Below are positions 16,652-26,438 of a stretch of 64,000 nt of DNA, piece by piece. The stretch comes from Streptomyces lomondensis (lineage in GTDB: Bacteria; Actinomycetota; Actinomycetes; Streptomycetales; Streptomycetaceae). The position numbers and the translations under genes are program-made. Below the pieces are notes generated by a model that was given only the letters and a program-made list of their open reading frames with translations, was not told the origin of the DNA and searched no databases. Numbering within the stretch: the stretch's first letter is position 1; every line of letters begins with the position of its first letter. The stretch spans positions 186,001 to 250,000 of the forward strand of contig NZ_BMWC01000004.1 of the NCBI RefSeq assembly GCF_014651035.1. The letters are read 5' to 3'.

Positions 16652-17437
16652 ATGCCCGAGCTGCCCGATGTCGAGGGGTTCCGGCAGGTGCTCGAGTCCT
16701 GCGCGAAGGGCCGGGTCATCCGGAGCGTGGACGTGCGGGACGCGGGCGTCCTGCACGGGGTCGACGCCCGGCGGCTGCGCGACGCGCTGGAGGGGCGACG
16801 GTTCGGCACGCCGGAGCGGCACGGCAAGTGGCTGCTCGCCCGCACCGGCGGCCCGACCCTGGTGCTGCACTTCGGCATGACCGGCCGGCTGGTCTGCGGG
16901 CGCTCCGAGGACGCCGTCGAGGCCCATGACCGCGTCCTGTTCACCCTGGGCGGCGGCCGTCAGCTGCGCTTCCGTGACCAGCGCAAACTCCAGGGGCTCT
17001 GGCTGGCCCACGACGAGTCCGACATCGACCGGCTGCTGGCGCGGCAGGGCCCGGACGCGATGGCGGTGGACCGCGCGGAGTTCGAGACCGCGCTCTCGGC
17101 ACGGCGCGGCGCTCTGAAGACGGCACTCACCGACCAGTCCGTCCTCGCCGGCCTCGGCAACCTGCTCGCCGACGAGATCCTGTGGCGCGCCCGGCTGCGT
17201 CCCGACCGCCCGGCGCGTGACCTCGCCCAGGCCGACCGCCGCCGCCTGTACAGCGAGATGCGCCGCACCCTGCGCTCCTCCGTCTCCGCAGGCTGCGTCC
17301 CGCCGCGCGACTCCTGGCTCACCGGCCATCGCGACGACCGGGAGCCGAGGTGCCCGCGCTGCGGCACCGGCCTGCGCCGGTCCCGGATGGCAGGCCGCGG
17401 CACGGTGTGGTGCCCGCGGTGCCAGCCGGACGGCTGA
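16652..17437 (+). CDS. Fpg/Nei-family DNA glycosylase
   Basis: A 261-residue formamidopyrimidine/endonuclease VIII-type DNA glycosylase. The N-terminal catalytic Pro-Glu is present (MPELPDVEGF; the usual PELPEVE has D at the sixth position). The helix-two-turn-helix block is DQSVLAGLGNLLADEILWRA. A C-terminal CPRCG...CPRC zinc finger closes the protein. It removes oxidised bases and nicks by beta/delta elimination. The family has several branches in actinobacteria, so I do not assign mutM or nei. It lies 10 bp after the VOC gene and is convergent with the SDR gene, with a short ACCGG/CCGGT hairpin between the stops. Confidence 0.88.
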   Translation: MPELPDVEGFRQVLESCAKGRVIRSVDVRDAGVLHGVDARRLRDALEGRRFGTPERHGKWLLARTGGPTLVLHFGMTGRLVCGRSEDAVEAHDRVLFTLGGGRQLRFRDQRKLQGLWLAHDESDIDRLLARQGPDAMAVDRAEFETALSARRGALKTALTDQSVLAGLGNLLADEILWRARLRPDRPARDLAQADRRRLYSEMRRTLRSSVSAGCVPPRDSWLTGHRDDREPRCPRCGTGLRRSRMAGRGTVWCPRCQPDG

Positions 17438-17452
17438 ACCGGGCGCGGCCGG

Positions 17453-18202
17453 TCAGTCGGCGGGGTTCAGGACGGCCGGCGGGCCGGCGAGGATGCCGCC
17501 GTCCACGACGAACTCGCAGCCCGTCGAGAAGGTGGCGTCGGTGACGATGAAGAGCACCATGCGGGCGACCTCCTCGGGCTCGCCGAACCGGGGGATGGGC
17601 TGCCCCGCGGTGTACGCGTCGCCGAAGCCGGCCGTCATCCGGGTGCGGATGGCGCCGGGGTGGACGGAGCAGACCCGGACCCGGTCGGGCGCGAGTTCCA
17701 GCGCGGCGGCCTTGGTCAGTCCGCGCAGCCCCCACTTGCTGGCCGCGTACGCTCCGACCCCGGCGTAGGCGGTCAGCCCGGCCAGGGACGACATGTTCAC
17801 GATGACGCCGCCCCCGGCCCGGCGCAGCGACGGTGCCGCCGCGCGCATCCCCAGCCAGGCGCCCGTGAGGTTGACGTCGACGACCCGGCGGAACGACTCG
17901 GGGCTCTGCTCCTCCATCGGCCCCCAGTCGATGATCCCCGCGATGTTCGCGAGGACGGAGACCGGCCCCAGGTCCCGCTCGGTGTCGTCGACGACCCGCT
18001 GCCAGTCGTCCTCGCTGGTGACATCCAGGTGCGTGAAGCGGGCCCGGCCGCCGAGCCGTGTGGCCAGGTCCGTGCCCTCGGCGTCCCGGATGTCGGCGAC
18101 CACGACGCGGGCGCCCTCGGCCGCGAGCATGCGCGCCACCGCGCCTCCGATGCCGCCGGCCCCACCGGTGACGACCGCCACCTGCTCGTCGAGACGCCCC
18201 AT
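17453..18202 (-). CDS. Short-chain dehydrogenase/reductase
   Basis: A 249-residue classical SDR. The cofactor motif TGGAGGIGGAV is at the N-terminus; NIAG, the catalytic Ser (IVNMSSLAGL) and YAASK follow. An Asp at the end of beta 2 (VVVADIRDAEG) points to NAD rather than NADP. The overall pattern resembles 3-alpha/20-beta-hydroxysteroid and glucose dehydrogenase-like SDRs, but the substrate cannot be predicted. GAAGGAGG precedes the ATG. The DMT transporter gene lies 15 bp upstream on the same strand, so the two probably form an operon. Confidence 0.88.
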   Translation of the reverse strand: MGRLDEQVAVVTGGAGGIGGAVARMLAAEGARVVVADIRDAEGTDLATRLGGRARFTHLDVTSEDDWQRVVDDTERDLGPVSVLANIAGIIDWGPMEEQSPESFRRVVDVNLTGAWLGMRAAAPSLRRAGGGVIVNMSSLAGLTAYAGVGAYAASKWGLRGLTKAAALELAPDRVRVCSVHPGAIRTRMTAGFGDAYTAGQPIPRFGEPEEVARMVLFIVTDATFSTGCEFVVDGGILAGPPAVLNPAD

Positions 18203-18217
18203 CGTGACCTCCTTCGC

Positions 18218-19171
18218 TCAGGGAGCTGCCGCGGTCCGGCGCTCCTCGTCCGGTGCCACCAGCGACTGGGTGAGCGGAATCCGCGCCAGCGCGAGAACCC
18301 CCGCGGCGATCAGCGCGACACCGAACACCTGGGGCAGCAGCCACCACCCGGAGCGGATGCTCTCCTCGTACAGGGTGATGCCGAGGGCGAGGCTCACCAT
18401 GGCGTCGCCGAGGGTGAGCGCGGGCTGCGAGGCGACCAGCGGTCCGGCCTGCATCGCGTTCTCCAGCAGGAACAGCGCGCACACGCCGGTCGCGGCGAAC
18501 GCGTACGTCTGCCAGGCGGTGAGGAAATCCACCAGCCCCTGGTCGTCGAGGATGTGGGTGGCGGCCTTCATCAGCGCCGCCGTCACCGCGTAACTGATCG
18601 CCGTCGCGGCACCCAGGCACGCCGCCCGGGCGCGGCCCTCCGGGCGCCGGACGGCGGCGAGCGCGAGGCCCACGACCGCCCCCGCGCACACGGCGAGCGC
18701 GGGAATCCAGCGGTCCAGCTCCACATGTGTGCGGTTGCCGGAGGGCGACGCGGCGGCGAGCGCGACCGCCAGCCCCGCCACCACCCCCGCCACGGCCAGC
18801 CAGCCCGTACCCGGCAGCCGCCGGTGCATCAGCAGCGAGGCGACGACGAGGGTCAGCGGCAGCTCCAGCACGAACAGCGGCTGCACGATCGTCAACGGCC
18901 CGGTCGCCAGCGCCAGCGCCTGGCAGACGGCGGCACCGATCACCGCGAGGATGCCCGCCAGCCAGACGGGCCTGCGCAGCAGATCGAGCATCAGCCCGGC
19001 CCGGAAGCCTTCCGAGCGCGGCACGGTCAGCGCCGCCTTGCGCTGCAGCACCGTCGCCACGGCGTTGCTCGCGGCCGCGCAGACCGCGAACACGACGGGG
19101 AGCACGGTGTGCAGCGTGGCCACCTCCCGGATCGGCGGGCGTGTGACGCCGGCTGGGCCTCCTCCTGCCAT
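18218..19171 (-). CDS. DMT-superfamily (EamA/NIPA-like) transporter
   Basis: A protein of about 300-317 residues with nine or ten hydrophobic helices, in the two-fold DMT layout (LHTVLPVVFAVCAAASNAVA ... LLPQVFGVALIAAGVLALA). It is similar to the Streptomyces DMT transporters related to magnesium NIPA proteins. The solute is unknown. The start is uncertain: ATG 19171 gives a hydrophilic extension, while GTG 19123 starts just before the first helix but overlaps its GGGAGG. It is upstream of and probably co-transcribed with the SDR gene. Confidence 0.78.
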   Translation of the reverse strand: MAGGGPAGVTRPPIREVATLHTVLPVVFAVCAAASNAVATVLQRKAALTVPRSEGFRAGLMLDLLRRPVWLAGILAVIGAAVCQALALATGPLTIVQPLFVLELPLTLVVASLLMHRRLPGTGWLAVAGVVAGLAVALAAASPSGNRTHVELDRWIPALAVCAGAVVGLALAAVRRPEGRARAACLGAATAISYAVTAALMKAATHILDDQGLVDFLTAWQTYAFAATGVCALFLLENAMQAGPLVASQPALTLGDAMVSLALGITLYEESIRSGWWLLPQVFGVALIAAGVLALARIPLTQSLVAPDEERRTAAAP

Positions 19172-19352
19172 GGTCGCCGGACGGGGGCGCCGACGCGATC
19201 GGAGCCGCCCGGCTGATTCCCGCGGGGCCTTGGGGGGCGTTGCGTGCCGCCGCGCTGGGCACCGGCACGGCGTGGACCTGGACCGGGCCGGGGCTGATCC
19301 GCGCTCGACGGCCCCGGCCGTCGGGTCCTCGCCGCCCGTCTACAGTCTGGCC

Positions 19353-20435
19353 ATGGTTCACGTGAGGGTGCTGCGCGGATACTTACTGGAAGAGGCCGTC
19401 GCCTGGCTTCTGCGGTCGAGCGGCTACGAGTTGCTTTCCGCGGCGGACGACAAGGAGAAGCATCCGGCGCACCGCGTCCTCGAGCAGCGGCACAACGGGC
19501 TGGCCGTACGCGGCAGAGGCGCATGGCACCAGGCGGACGCGCTCGGGCAGTTCCGTTACGTGCCGCCGTTCTCGCTCCCGGTGAGACTCTTCGTGGAGGC
19601 GAAGTTCACGGACCAGAACGTCAAGTTGCCGACCGTGCGCAACGGCCACGGAGTGGTGCACGACGTCAACGAGAACGTGGTGACCTCGGTGCAGGGAGCC
19701 GCCCCCAGCCGGCCCAGGCCGCGCTACCACTACAGCTACGCCATCTTCTCCACCGCCGGCTTCAGCCGGGACGCCCAGGAGTACGCGCTCGCCCACCAGA
19801 TCTCGCTCGTCGACCTGTCCATGCCCGACTTCGCGGGGCTGCGGCACCTGGTGTCGACGCGGGCGCAGCGCGTCCACGAGGCACTCGACGCGCTCCCGGC
19901 GGGACAGCGGCCCCGGGTGTACGAGATACGCAGTCACCTGCGCCGGCGCCTGCTCGAAGTCAGCGACGACTACGGCTCCTTCCTGTACGGGGACACCGTG
20001 CCCGAGCTGCCCCCGAGCGTGGCACAGCCGCTCGACGACATCGCCGGGCACCTGAACAGCCCCCAGATGCCGGGGCTGGTCCTCGCCTTCCCGTCGGCCC
20101 CCTTCGTTCTCGGCTTGGCGTCCGAGAACCTCTACGCCTTCGTCGACCACGCCCGCCGCCACCCCACCCACACGGTGCACCTGGGCAGACTCCCGCAGGC
20201 CGCCTCCCACCCGGTGTGGCGGATCCGCCCGGCCGAGGATCCCGGTGCCTACGCCATGACGTTCAGCCTGCCCCAGCGGGTCGAGTCCTGGATCCGGGCG
20301 CAGGAGGAGACCGTCAACGACCGGGCGCGCTGGATCAAGCGCAATGTGCTGTCGACCATGACCGTCTACTGGCAGGACGGTGACCACACCCTCACCTTCC
20401 AACTGCGGTACGCCCCGGTCGAACTGCGTCAGTGA
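19353..20435 (+). CDS. PD-(D/E)XK restriction-endonuclease-like protein
   Basis: A 360-residue protein. The N-terminal domain has the pattern of a PD-(D/E)XK nuclease: helix with E13/E14 (LLEEAVAWLLRSSGYELL), an acidic residue after a Gln (WHQADALG, D62), and the E82-A-K84 strand (LFVEAKF). The remaining 250 residues are unrecognised. No methyltransferase or helicase accompanies it, so this is not an ordinary restriction-modification pair. TACAGT lies 6 nt before the ATG and no ribosome site is present, which fits a leaderless transcript. Confidence 0.65.
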   Translation: MVHVRVLRGYLLEEAVAWLLRSSGYELLSAADDKEKHPAHRVLEQRHNGLAVRGRGAWHQADALGQFRYVPPFSLPVRLFVEAKFTDQNVKLPTVRNGHGVVHDVNENVVTSVQGAAPSRPRPRYHYSYAIFSTAGFSRDAQEYALAHQISLVDLSMPDFAGLRHLVSTRAQRVHEALDALPAGQRPRVYEIRSHLRRRLLEVSDDYGSFLYGDTVPELPPSVAQPLDDIAGHLNSPQMPGLVLAFPSAPFVLGLASENLYAFVDHARRHPTHTVHLGRLPQAASHPVWRIRPAEDPGAYAMTFSLPQRVESWIRAQEETVNDRARWIKRNVLSTMTVYWQDGDHTLTFQLRYAPVELRQ

Positions 20436-20450
20436 CCGAGGGTCCCGGTC

Positions 20451-20685
20451 TCACGCCTGGCCCGACGCCAGTTCCACCACCGTCACGCCCGCGCCCCGGG
20501 ACACGTCCAGCTGGGTGTCGCCGTACCGTTCCAGCCCCGCGTACGTGGGGGTTGGTCAGCTCGGCCACGTAGTTCACCCCGTGACGGGGCCGCAATCCGC
20601 TGATCGGCTCGACCGCCGCTCCCCGGCCAGGACGCCGAGCAGCACCAGTTGGCGCGTCCGAGCAGGTTCATCACGGCGAGCCTGG
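20451..20685 (-). pseudogene. Frameshifted gene remnant, identity unknown
   Basis: On the minus strand, protein-like text continues across at least two frameshifts. One frame gives LRPRHGVNYVAELTNP. The next frame continues TYAGLERYGDTQLDVSR and VVELASGQA with a stop at 20451. A further fragment upstream reads MNLLGRANW. Joined, the pieces look like one coherent protein, so this is probably a decayed gene. I do not recognise the family. The region fills most of the gap between the nuclease and hsp20 genes. Confidence 0.4.
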
Positions 20686-20689
20686 AAAG

Positions 20690-20731
20690 GTTGAGTCAGG
20701 GGGTGGCAAGTTTCCAGCGGCGTGGTATATC
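20690..20731 (+). promoter_or_regulatory. hsp20 promoter with degenerate HAIR element
   Basis: GTTGAGT-N7-TGGCAAG (20690-20710) matches 10 of 14 positions of the HspR target CTTGAGT-N7-ACTCAAG. It overlaps the probable -35 region. A -10-like TATATC lies at 20726-20731. The strict CIRCE repeat is absent. Assignment to HspR is inference from the motif and from the better site at 22161. Confidence 0.4.
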
Positions 20732-20779
20732 AGGAGGTAGAGCGAAGAACGTTGGGGACGACGTCAAGGAGGGATGATG

Positions 20780-21202
20780 ATGCTGCTGCGTACGGATCCC
20801 TTCCGCGAGCTGGACCGGCTCGTCGAACGGGTCTGGGGTACGGCCGCGCACCCGGCGGGCATGCCGATGGATGCCTGGCGCGAGGGTGACTCGTTCTTCG
20901 TGGAGCTGGACCTGCCGGGTGTGAACCCGGAGTCCATCGACCTCGACGTCGAGCGCAACGTCCTGACGGTGAGGGCCGAACGCAAGCCGGCGTACGGCGA
21001 CGACACCGAGACGGTGATCACCGAGCGGCCCGCGGGGACGTTCAGCCGGCAGTTGTTCCTCGGCGAGACCCTCGACGTCGAGCGGATCGAAGCCTCCTAC
21101 GAGGCGGGTGTGCTCCAGCTGAGGATCCCGGTCGCGGAGCCGGCCAAGCCCCGCAAGATCGCGATCAGCGGCGGCGGTGACCAGAAGGAACTGGGCGGCT
21201 GA
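20780..21202 (+). CDS. Hsp20/alpha-crystallin small heat-shock protein
   Basis: About 140 residues, close in sequence pattern to Hsp18 of Streptomyces: LLRTDPFRELDRLVERVWGT at the N-terminus, MPMDAWREGDSFFVELDLPG opening the alpha-crystallin domain, and IEASYEAGVLQLRIPVAEPA (with the G-x-L motif) closing it. It is an ATP-independent holdase that forms oligomers. Three ATGs occur in a row (20774, 20777, 20780); the third has the best distance from AAGGAGGG and is used here. It opens the auxiliary chaperone locus and is probably heat-inducible. Confidence 0.93.
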   Translation: MLLRTDPFRELDRLVERVWGTAAHPAGMPMDAWREGDSFFVELDLPGVNPESIDLDVERNVLTVRAERKPAYGDDTETVITERPAGTFSRQLFLGETLDVERIEASYEAGVLQLRIPVAEPAKPRKIAISGGGDQKELGG

Positions 21203-21265
21203 TCGACACACTTCGTGTTCAGGCCGCGGGCGTCCCGGCCCGGGGCCTCGCCCATGGGGGACGCA

Positions 21266-21418
21266 TCAGGGCCGGGCCGGGCGTTCCGGGTCTCCGCCGT
21301 CGGCGTCGAACACCTTGGTGAAGGTGGCCCCGCAGCGGCAGCGGGAGTGCTCGATCAGTTCCCCGTCTTCCGACACGCTCAGCCCCTGGCTGAGCCGCAC
21401 GTGCACATGATCGCCCAT
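21266..21418 (-). CDS. Small Cys-containing protein (50 aa)
   Basis: A 50-residue protein starting MGDHVHVRLSQGLSVSEDGE and containing HSRCRCGATFTKVFDADG. The Cys-x-Cys-Gly and the beta-hairpin-like text suggest a tiny metal-binding or zinc-ribbon half module. AAGGAAA lies about 12 nt before the ATG. It is antisense to its heat-shock neighbours, so it is not in their operon. The function is unknown. Confidence 0.5.
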   Translation of the reverse strand: MGDHVHVRLSQGLSVSEDGELIEHSRCRCGATFTKVFDADGGDPERPARP

Positions 21419-21635
21419 GAGGAGCTGCTTTCCTTGACGTCGCTGGTCCGGCCATGGTGGAGGCCGACCGCTTTGTCCGGCAATGCCGCAGCTCACATGT
21501 CCTGGCGATCGTCACGCGAAAGGTGCTGCCGTCCCTCGCGTGAGGCTCCCGGCGCGGGACGGCGTGCCCCGGCGGGTGGGCGCTTCTCGGAGGCCGGTGC
21601 AACGCCGTCCCGCAGGTGTGGCCGCCCGCAGCGGA

Positions 21636-22025
21636 TCATCCGGACGACCGCGTGGACGGCTGGGACGCCGGTGAGCCGGGCCGCGGCTGCGGGTGACCGG
21701 CGGCGTGCAGCATCGGTGCGGCGTGCCGCTCGGGGCGATGGCCGCCCTCGGCCGTGACAGGGCTGCGGGGAGCGTCGGCATCGCCTGGCAGTGGCACGGG
21801 GCGGCGCGCCACGAGGCGCCCGACCCAGCGCCGGCCGCACTGCGAACACGGCGGAGCGCCTTGCGGGGTGTACGGAGCAGGCACCGCCGTGTTGTCGCGG
21901 TAGAAGTACTCCCACTCGTCCCCGGTCTCGTCCCGGTAGCGCTGCACGTCGTAGTCGACGCTCCAGCGGTGCCAGCACGAGCCGCAGGTGAACTCGACAC
22001 GTTCGACGGCAAGTTCGGTGATCAC
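21636..22025 (-). CDS. Zinc-ribbon-like hypothetical protein (129 aa)
   Basis: The GTG start at 22025 has AGGAGGTG upstream. Two CxxC pairs are present, FTCGSCWHRWSVDYDV and PPCSQCGRRWVGR. They form a plausible treble-clef or zinc ribbon within the first 70 residues; the rest is low-complexity. A ligand-free tail and no partner domain leave the role open. It is divergent from the J-protein/DnaK operon. The two share about 220 bp that includes the HAIR element, so HspR might affect both. Confidence 0.55.
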   Translation of the reverse strand: MITELAVERVEFTCGSCWHRWSVDYDVQRYRDETGDEWEYFYRDNTAVPAPYTPQGAPPCSQCGRRWVGRLVARRPVPLPGDADAPRSPVTAEGGHRPERHAAPMLHAAGHPQPRPGSPASQPSTRSSG

Positions 22026-22160
22026 TGGACGACACCTCCTGTCCGGTGACGGGCCTGGTGAGGCGGCGGCGATGGCTGCGTCGAGGGAGAGGCAGCTGAG
22101 GTCCCCCCTGACGTCCCCCTGGCATCCCCTCTGACAACCCCTATACCTCCCCAGGCAAAC

Positions 22161-22181
22161 CTTGACAAGACCAGACTCAAG
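22161..22181 (+). promoter_or_regulatory. HAIR element (HspR operator) upstream of the dnaK-type operon
   Basis: CTTGACA-N7-ACTCAAG matches the HAIR consensus CTTGAGT-N7-ACTCAAG at 12 of 14 positions. The left arm includes a -35-like TTGACA (22162-22167), so a bound repressor would block the promoter. HspR-HAIR control of dnaK operons is established in Streptomyces; its use at this locus is inferred. The hspR gene itself is not in the window. Confidence 0.7.
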
Positions 22182-22247
22182 TCTTAACCCATTGGTGTAG
22201 GCAAGTCGGGTCCGAAGCGCAGCTCAGCGGGCGAGGAGGTGGCCACG

Positions 22248-22604
22248 GTGCACGCGCGGGACCAGAGGGCCGACCTCTACGCGGTACTGGGGGTGGAGCC
22301 CTCGGCGACGGCGGAGGTGATCACCTCCGCCTTCCGTGCCCGGGTGCGGGAACTGCGCCCCGACACCAGCGTCGACGCGGACACCGCCGAACGGTTCGGT
22401 GAGGTGCGGGCGGCCTACGACACCCTCCGCGATCCCGTCCTGCGCGCGGCCTACGACCAGACGTACGAGCGAACGCACGACCGCGGGCGCGCCTCCGCCC
22501 CGCGCGTCCGGCCGCCACGGCGGTACCTGGTGGTGCTCGGGACCGTCCGTCCCGAGCCGCAGCTGCGCGCGGGCCCCGTCCAGTGGGGCCCCCTGTCCCG
22601 CTGA
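22248..22604 (+). CDS. J-domain-like co-chaperone lacking the HPD motif
   Basis: About 118 residues from GTG 22248, placed 8 nt after GAGGAGG. The J-domain helices are recognisable: LYAVLGVEPSATAEVITSAF, VRAAYDTLRDPVLRAAYDQ. The invariant HPD tripeptide, needed to stimulate Hsp70 ATPase, reads RPD here (RELRPDTSVD). There is no Gly/Phe region or zinc finger; a short tail ends VQWGPLSR. It may be a J-like modulator or a specialised partner of the DnaK encoded 87 bp downstream. It probably shares the HAIR-controlled transcript with dnaK and grpE. Confidence 0.82.
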   Translation: MHARDQRADLYAVLGVEPSATAEVITSAFRARVRELRPDTSVDADTAERFGEVRAAYDTLRDPVLRAAYDQTYERTHDRGRASAPRVRPPRRYLVVLGTVRPEPQLRAGPVQWGPLSR

Positions 22605-22691
22605 GAGCCGCGAACGACACGGGAACGACATCTGAGGCGGAGCAAGCCTGAGGCGGAGCAAGCCAGAGCAAGAGCGAGGAGGGAGCACCAG

Positions 22692-24562
<1,871 letters not shown>

Positions 24563-24563
<1 letters not shown>

Positions 24564-25084
24564 TGGCGCAGGAACACCCGGATCTCCGGCAGCTGCTTCA
24601 GGAGCGCACCGCCGACCTGCAGCGGGTGAAGGCCGAGTACGACAACTACCGCAAGCAGGTGCGGCGCGACCGCATGGCGGTGCGCCACATCGCGGTGGCC
24701 AACGTGCTCACCGCTCTGCTGCCGGTGCTGGACGCCGTCGAACAGGCCTGCGCGCAGGAGGCCATGACGCCGGGTCTGAAGGAGATCTCCGACACCCTGC
24801 ACACCCAGGTGGGCTCGCTGGGACTCCAGGCGTTCGGGGAGGAGGGCGAACCCTTCGACCCTGAGTGCCACGAAGCGCTCCAGCACCATGTCGTGCCGGA
24901 TGCCGAACGCCTGGTCTGCACGCAGATCCTGCGCTGCGGGTACCGGCTCGGTGACCGGCTGCTGCGCCCGGCCCACGTGGTGGTCACCGGGCCGCCGCCG
25001 TCGTCCGCCGGCACCGTCCAGCACGGCAGGGCGCGGCCCGGCGTCCTCGGGGGAGGCGGGGAAGGCCCCCGGCCGCTGCCCTGA
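24563..25084 (+). CDS. grpE: GrpE nucleotide-exchange factor
   Basis: A 173-residue GrpE-like protein. The start overlaps the dnaK stop by one base (TGATG), so it is translationally coupled. An N-terminal coiled-coil (RTADLQRVKAEYDNYRKQV) leads into the four-helix bundle. The C-terminal wing has the signature GEPFDPECHEALQHH and ILRCGYRLGDRLLRPAHV. It releases ADP from DnaK. Compared with housekeeping GrpE it lacks the long acidic N-terminal extension, which fits a dedicated partner for the neighbouring DnaK. Confidence 0.92.
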
Positions 25085-25162
25085 CGAACGGAACGACGCC
25101 GGGCGCCGACCGACTCGGCGCCCACTGTTCATATGGGTGACCGTGAATCAACCGCCTAGCTA

Positions 25163-25207
25163 TTGACGTGTTCTTGGCAAGTCTCTACGTTCGCGGAAAG
25201 CGCTTTC
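25163..25207 (+). promoter_or_regulatory. Pectate lyase promoter with LacI-type operator
   Basis: TTGACG (25163-25168), a 17-bp spacer and TACGTT (25186-25191) form a near-consensus vegetative promoter. GAAAGCGCTTTC (25196-25207), a perfect 12-bp palindrome of the LacI/CcpA-type class, covers the expected start point. Repression by a LacI-family sugar regulator is the natural reading; the regulator is not in the window. Confidence 0.7.
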
Positions 25208-25309
25208 TCCGGGCTGCGGTGCGAATTCGGTCCTCCAGGCCGTTCACGTTCTCGAACCACCCGCATCGTCGCCCTCAACCCGGCATTCAATGGCGAATGG
25301 GGAGACGAG

Positions 25310-26413
25310 ATGAGGCGATCAGTCGCACTGCGACTCCGTGCGGTGCTGGCCCTGACAGGCCTCGCTGCCGCGACCGGTGTGGTCCTGCCGATGTCCCAGG
25401 CGTCGGCGGCGACAGGCGGTGTCACCGGCTACGCGACCCAGAACGGCGGGACCACCGGGGGCGCGGGCGGACGGACGGTACGCGCCACCACGGGAACCGC
25501 GATCCACGCGGCCCTGTGCGGCCGGGCGAGCACCGGCACGCCGATCACCATCGAGGTCCAGGGGACCATCAACCACGGCAACACCAAGAAGGTGTCGGGC
25601 GCCGGCTGCGACACCGCCGACGGCGTGATCGAGCTCAAGAAGGTCAGCAACGTCACCATCATCGGGGTCGGCAGCGGGGCCGTCTTCGATCAGGTGGGCA
25701 TCCATCTGCGCGAGGCCAGGAACATCATCGTCCGGAACGTGACCGTCCGGAACGTCAAGAAGTCGGGCTCACCCACGTCCAACGGCGGTGACGCCATCGG
25801 CATGGAGCGCAACGTGCGCAACGTCTGGGTCGATCACACCACCCTGGAGGCGTCGGGCGGGGAGCCGGAGGGGTTCGACGGCCTCTTCGACCTGAAGGAC
25901 AACACCCAGTACGTGACCCTGTCGTACAGCGTGCTGCGCAACTCCGGGCGCGGCGGCCTCGTCGGGAACAGCGAGAGCGACCGCTCGAACAGCTTCATCT
26001 CCTACCACCACAACCGGTACGAGAACATCGACTCCCGCGCTCCGCTGCTGCGTGGCGGCATCGCGCACATGTACAACAACCACTACGTGCGCCTGAACGA
26101 ATCCGGCATCAACTCCCGGGCCGGAGCGCGCGCCAAGGTGGACAACAACTACTTCGAGGACTCCAAGGACGTCCTGGGCACCTTCTACACCGATGCCGCC
26201 GGGTACTGGCAGGTCGGCGGGAACATCTTCGACAACGTGACCTGGTCCAGCCCCGGCAGCGAGAACCACCCGGCCGGCCCGAACCCGCAGTCCAACACCA
26301 CGGTCGCCATCCCGTACTCCCACAGCCTCGACGCGGCCCGTTGCGTGCCGAGCATCGTGAGCCGGACGGCAGGCGCCGACAAGGGTCTCCAGGTGTCGGA
26401 CGGCAAGTGCTAG
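25310..26413 (+). CDS. Secreted pectate lyase (polysaccharide lyase family 1-like)
   Basis: A 367-residue protein. A signal peptide (RSVALRLRAVLALTGLAAAT ... SQASAA) should direct secretion. The parallel beta-helix body carries PL1 signatures: VWVDHTTLEA, DGLFDLKDNTQYVTLSYS with Ca-binding Asp residues, and IDSRAPLLRGG holding the catalytic-type Arg. It would cleave polygalacturonate in plant material outside the cell. GGGGAG precedes the ATG. A 225-bp leader carries a strong promoter and operator, suggesting carbon-source control. It is convergent with the SMI1/KNR4 gene. Confidence 0.92.
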   Translation: MRRSVALRLRAVLALTGLAAATGVVLPMSQASAATGGVTGYATQNGGTTGGAGGRTVRATTGTAIHAALCGRASTGTPITIEVQGTINHGNTKKVSGAGCDTADGVIELKKVSNVTIIGVGSGAVFDQVGIHLREARNIIVRNVTVRNVKKSGSPTSNGGDAIGMERNVRNVWVDHTTLEASGGEPEGFDGLFDLKDNTQYVTLSYSVLRNSGRGGLVGNSESDRSNSFISYHHNRYENIDSRAPLLRGGIAHMYNNHYVRLNESGINSRAGARAKVDNNYFEDSKDVLGTFYTDAAGYWQVGGNIFDNVTWSSPGSENHPAGPNPQSNTTVAIPYSHSLDAARCVPSIVSRTAGADKGLQVSDGKC

Positions 26414-26438
26414 CAGCAGCCACCTGCACAGGGGCCGT

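Noticed and set aside
20451..20685. Assignment of the remnant to an MMPL-type transporter on the basis of MNLLGRANW
   Set aside because: The rest of the text does not resemble that family. The short match is too weak.
20690..22247. CIRCE element (TTAGCACTC-N9-GAGTGCTAA) in the chaperone locus
   Set aside because: No match was found. Only HAIR-type half-sites are visible.
22632..22663. Adjacent 16-bp direct repeats as a mobile-element footprint
   Set aside because: No inverted repeats or transposase are nearby. A simple local duplication in the dnaK leader is sufficient.
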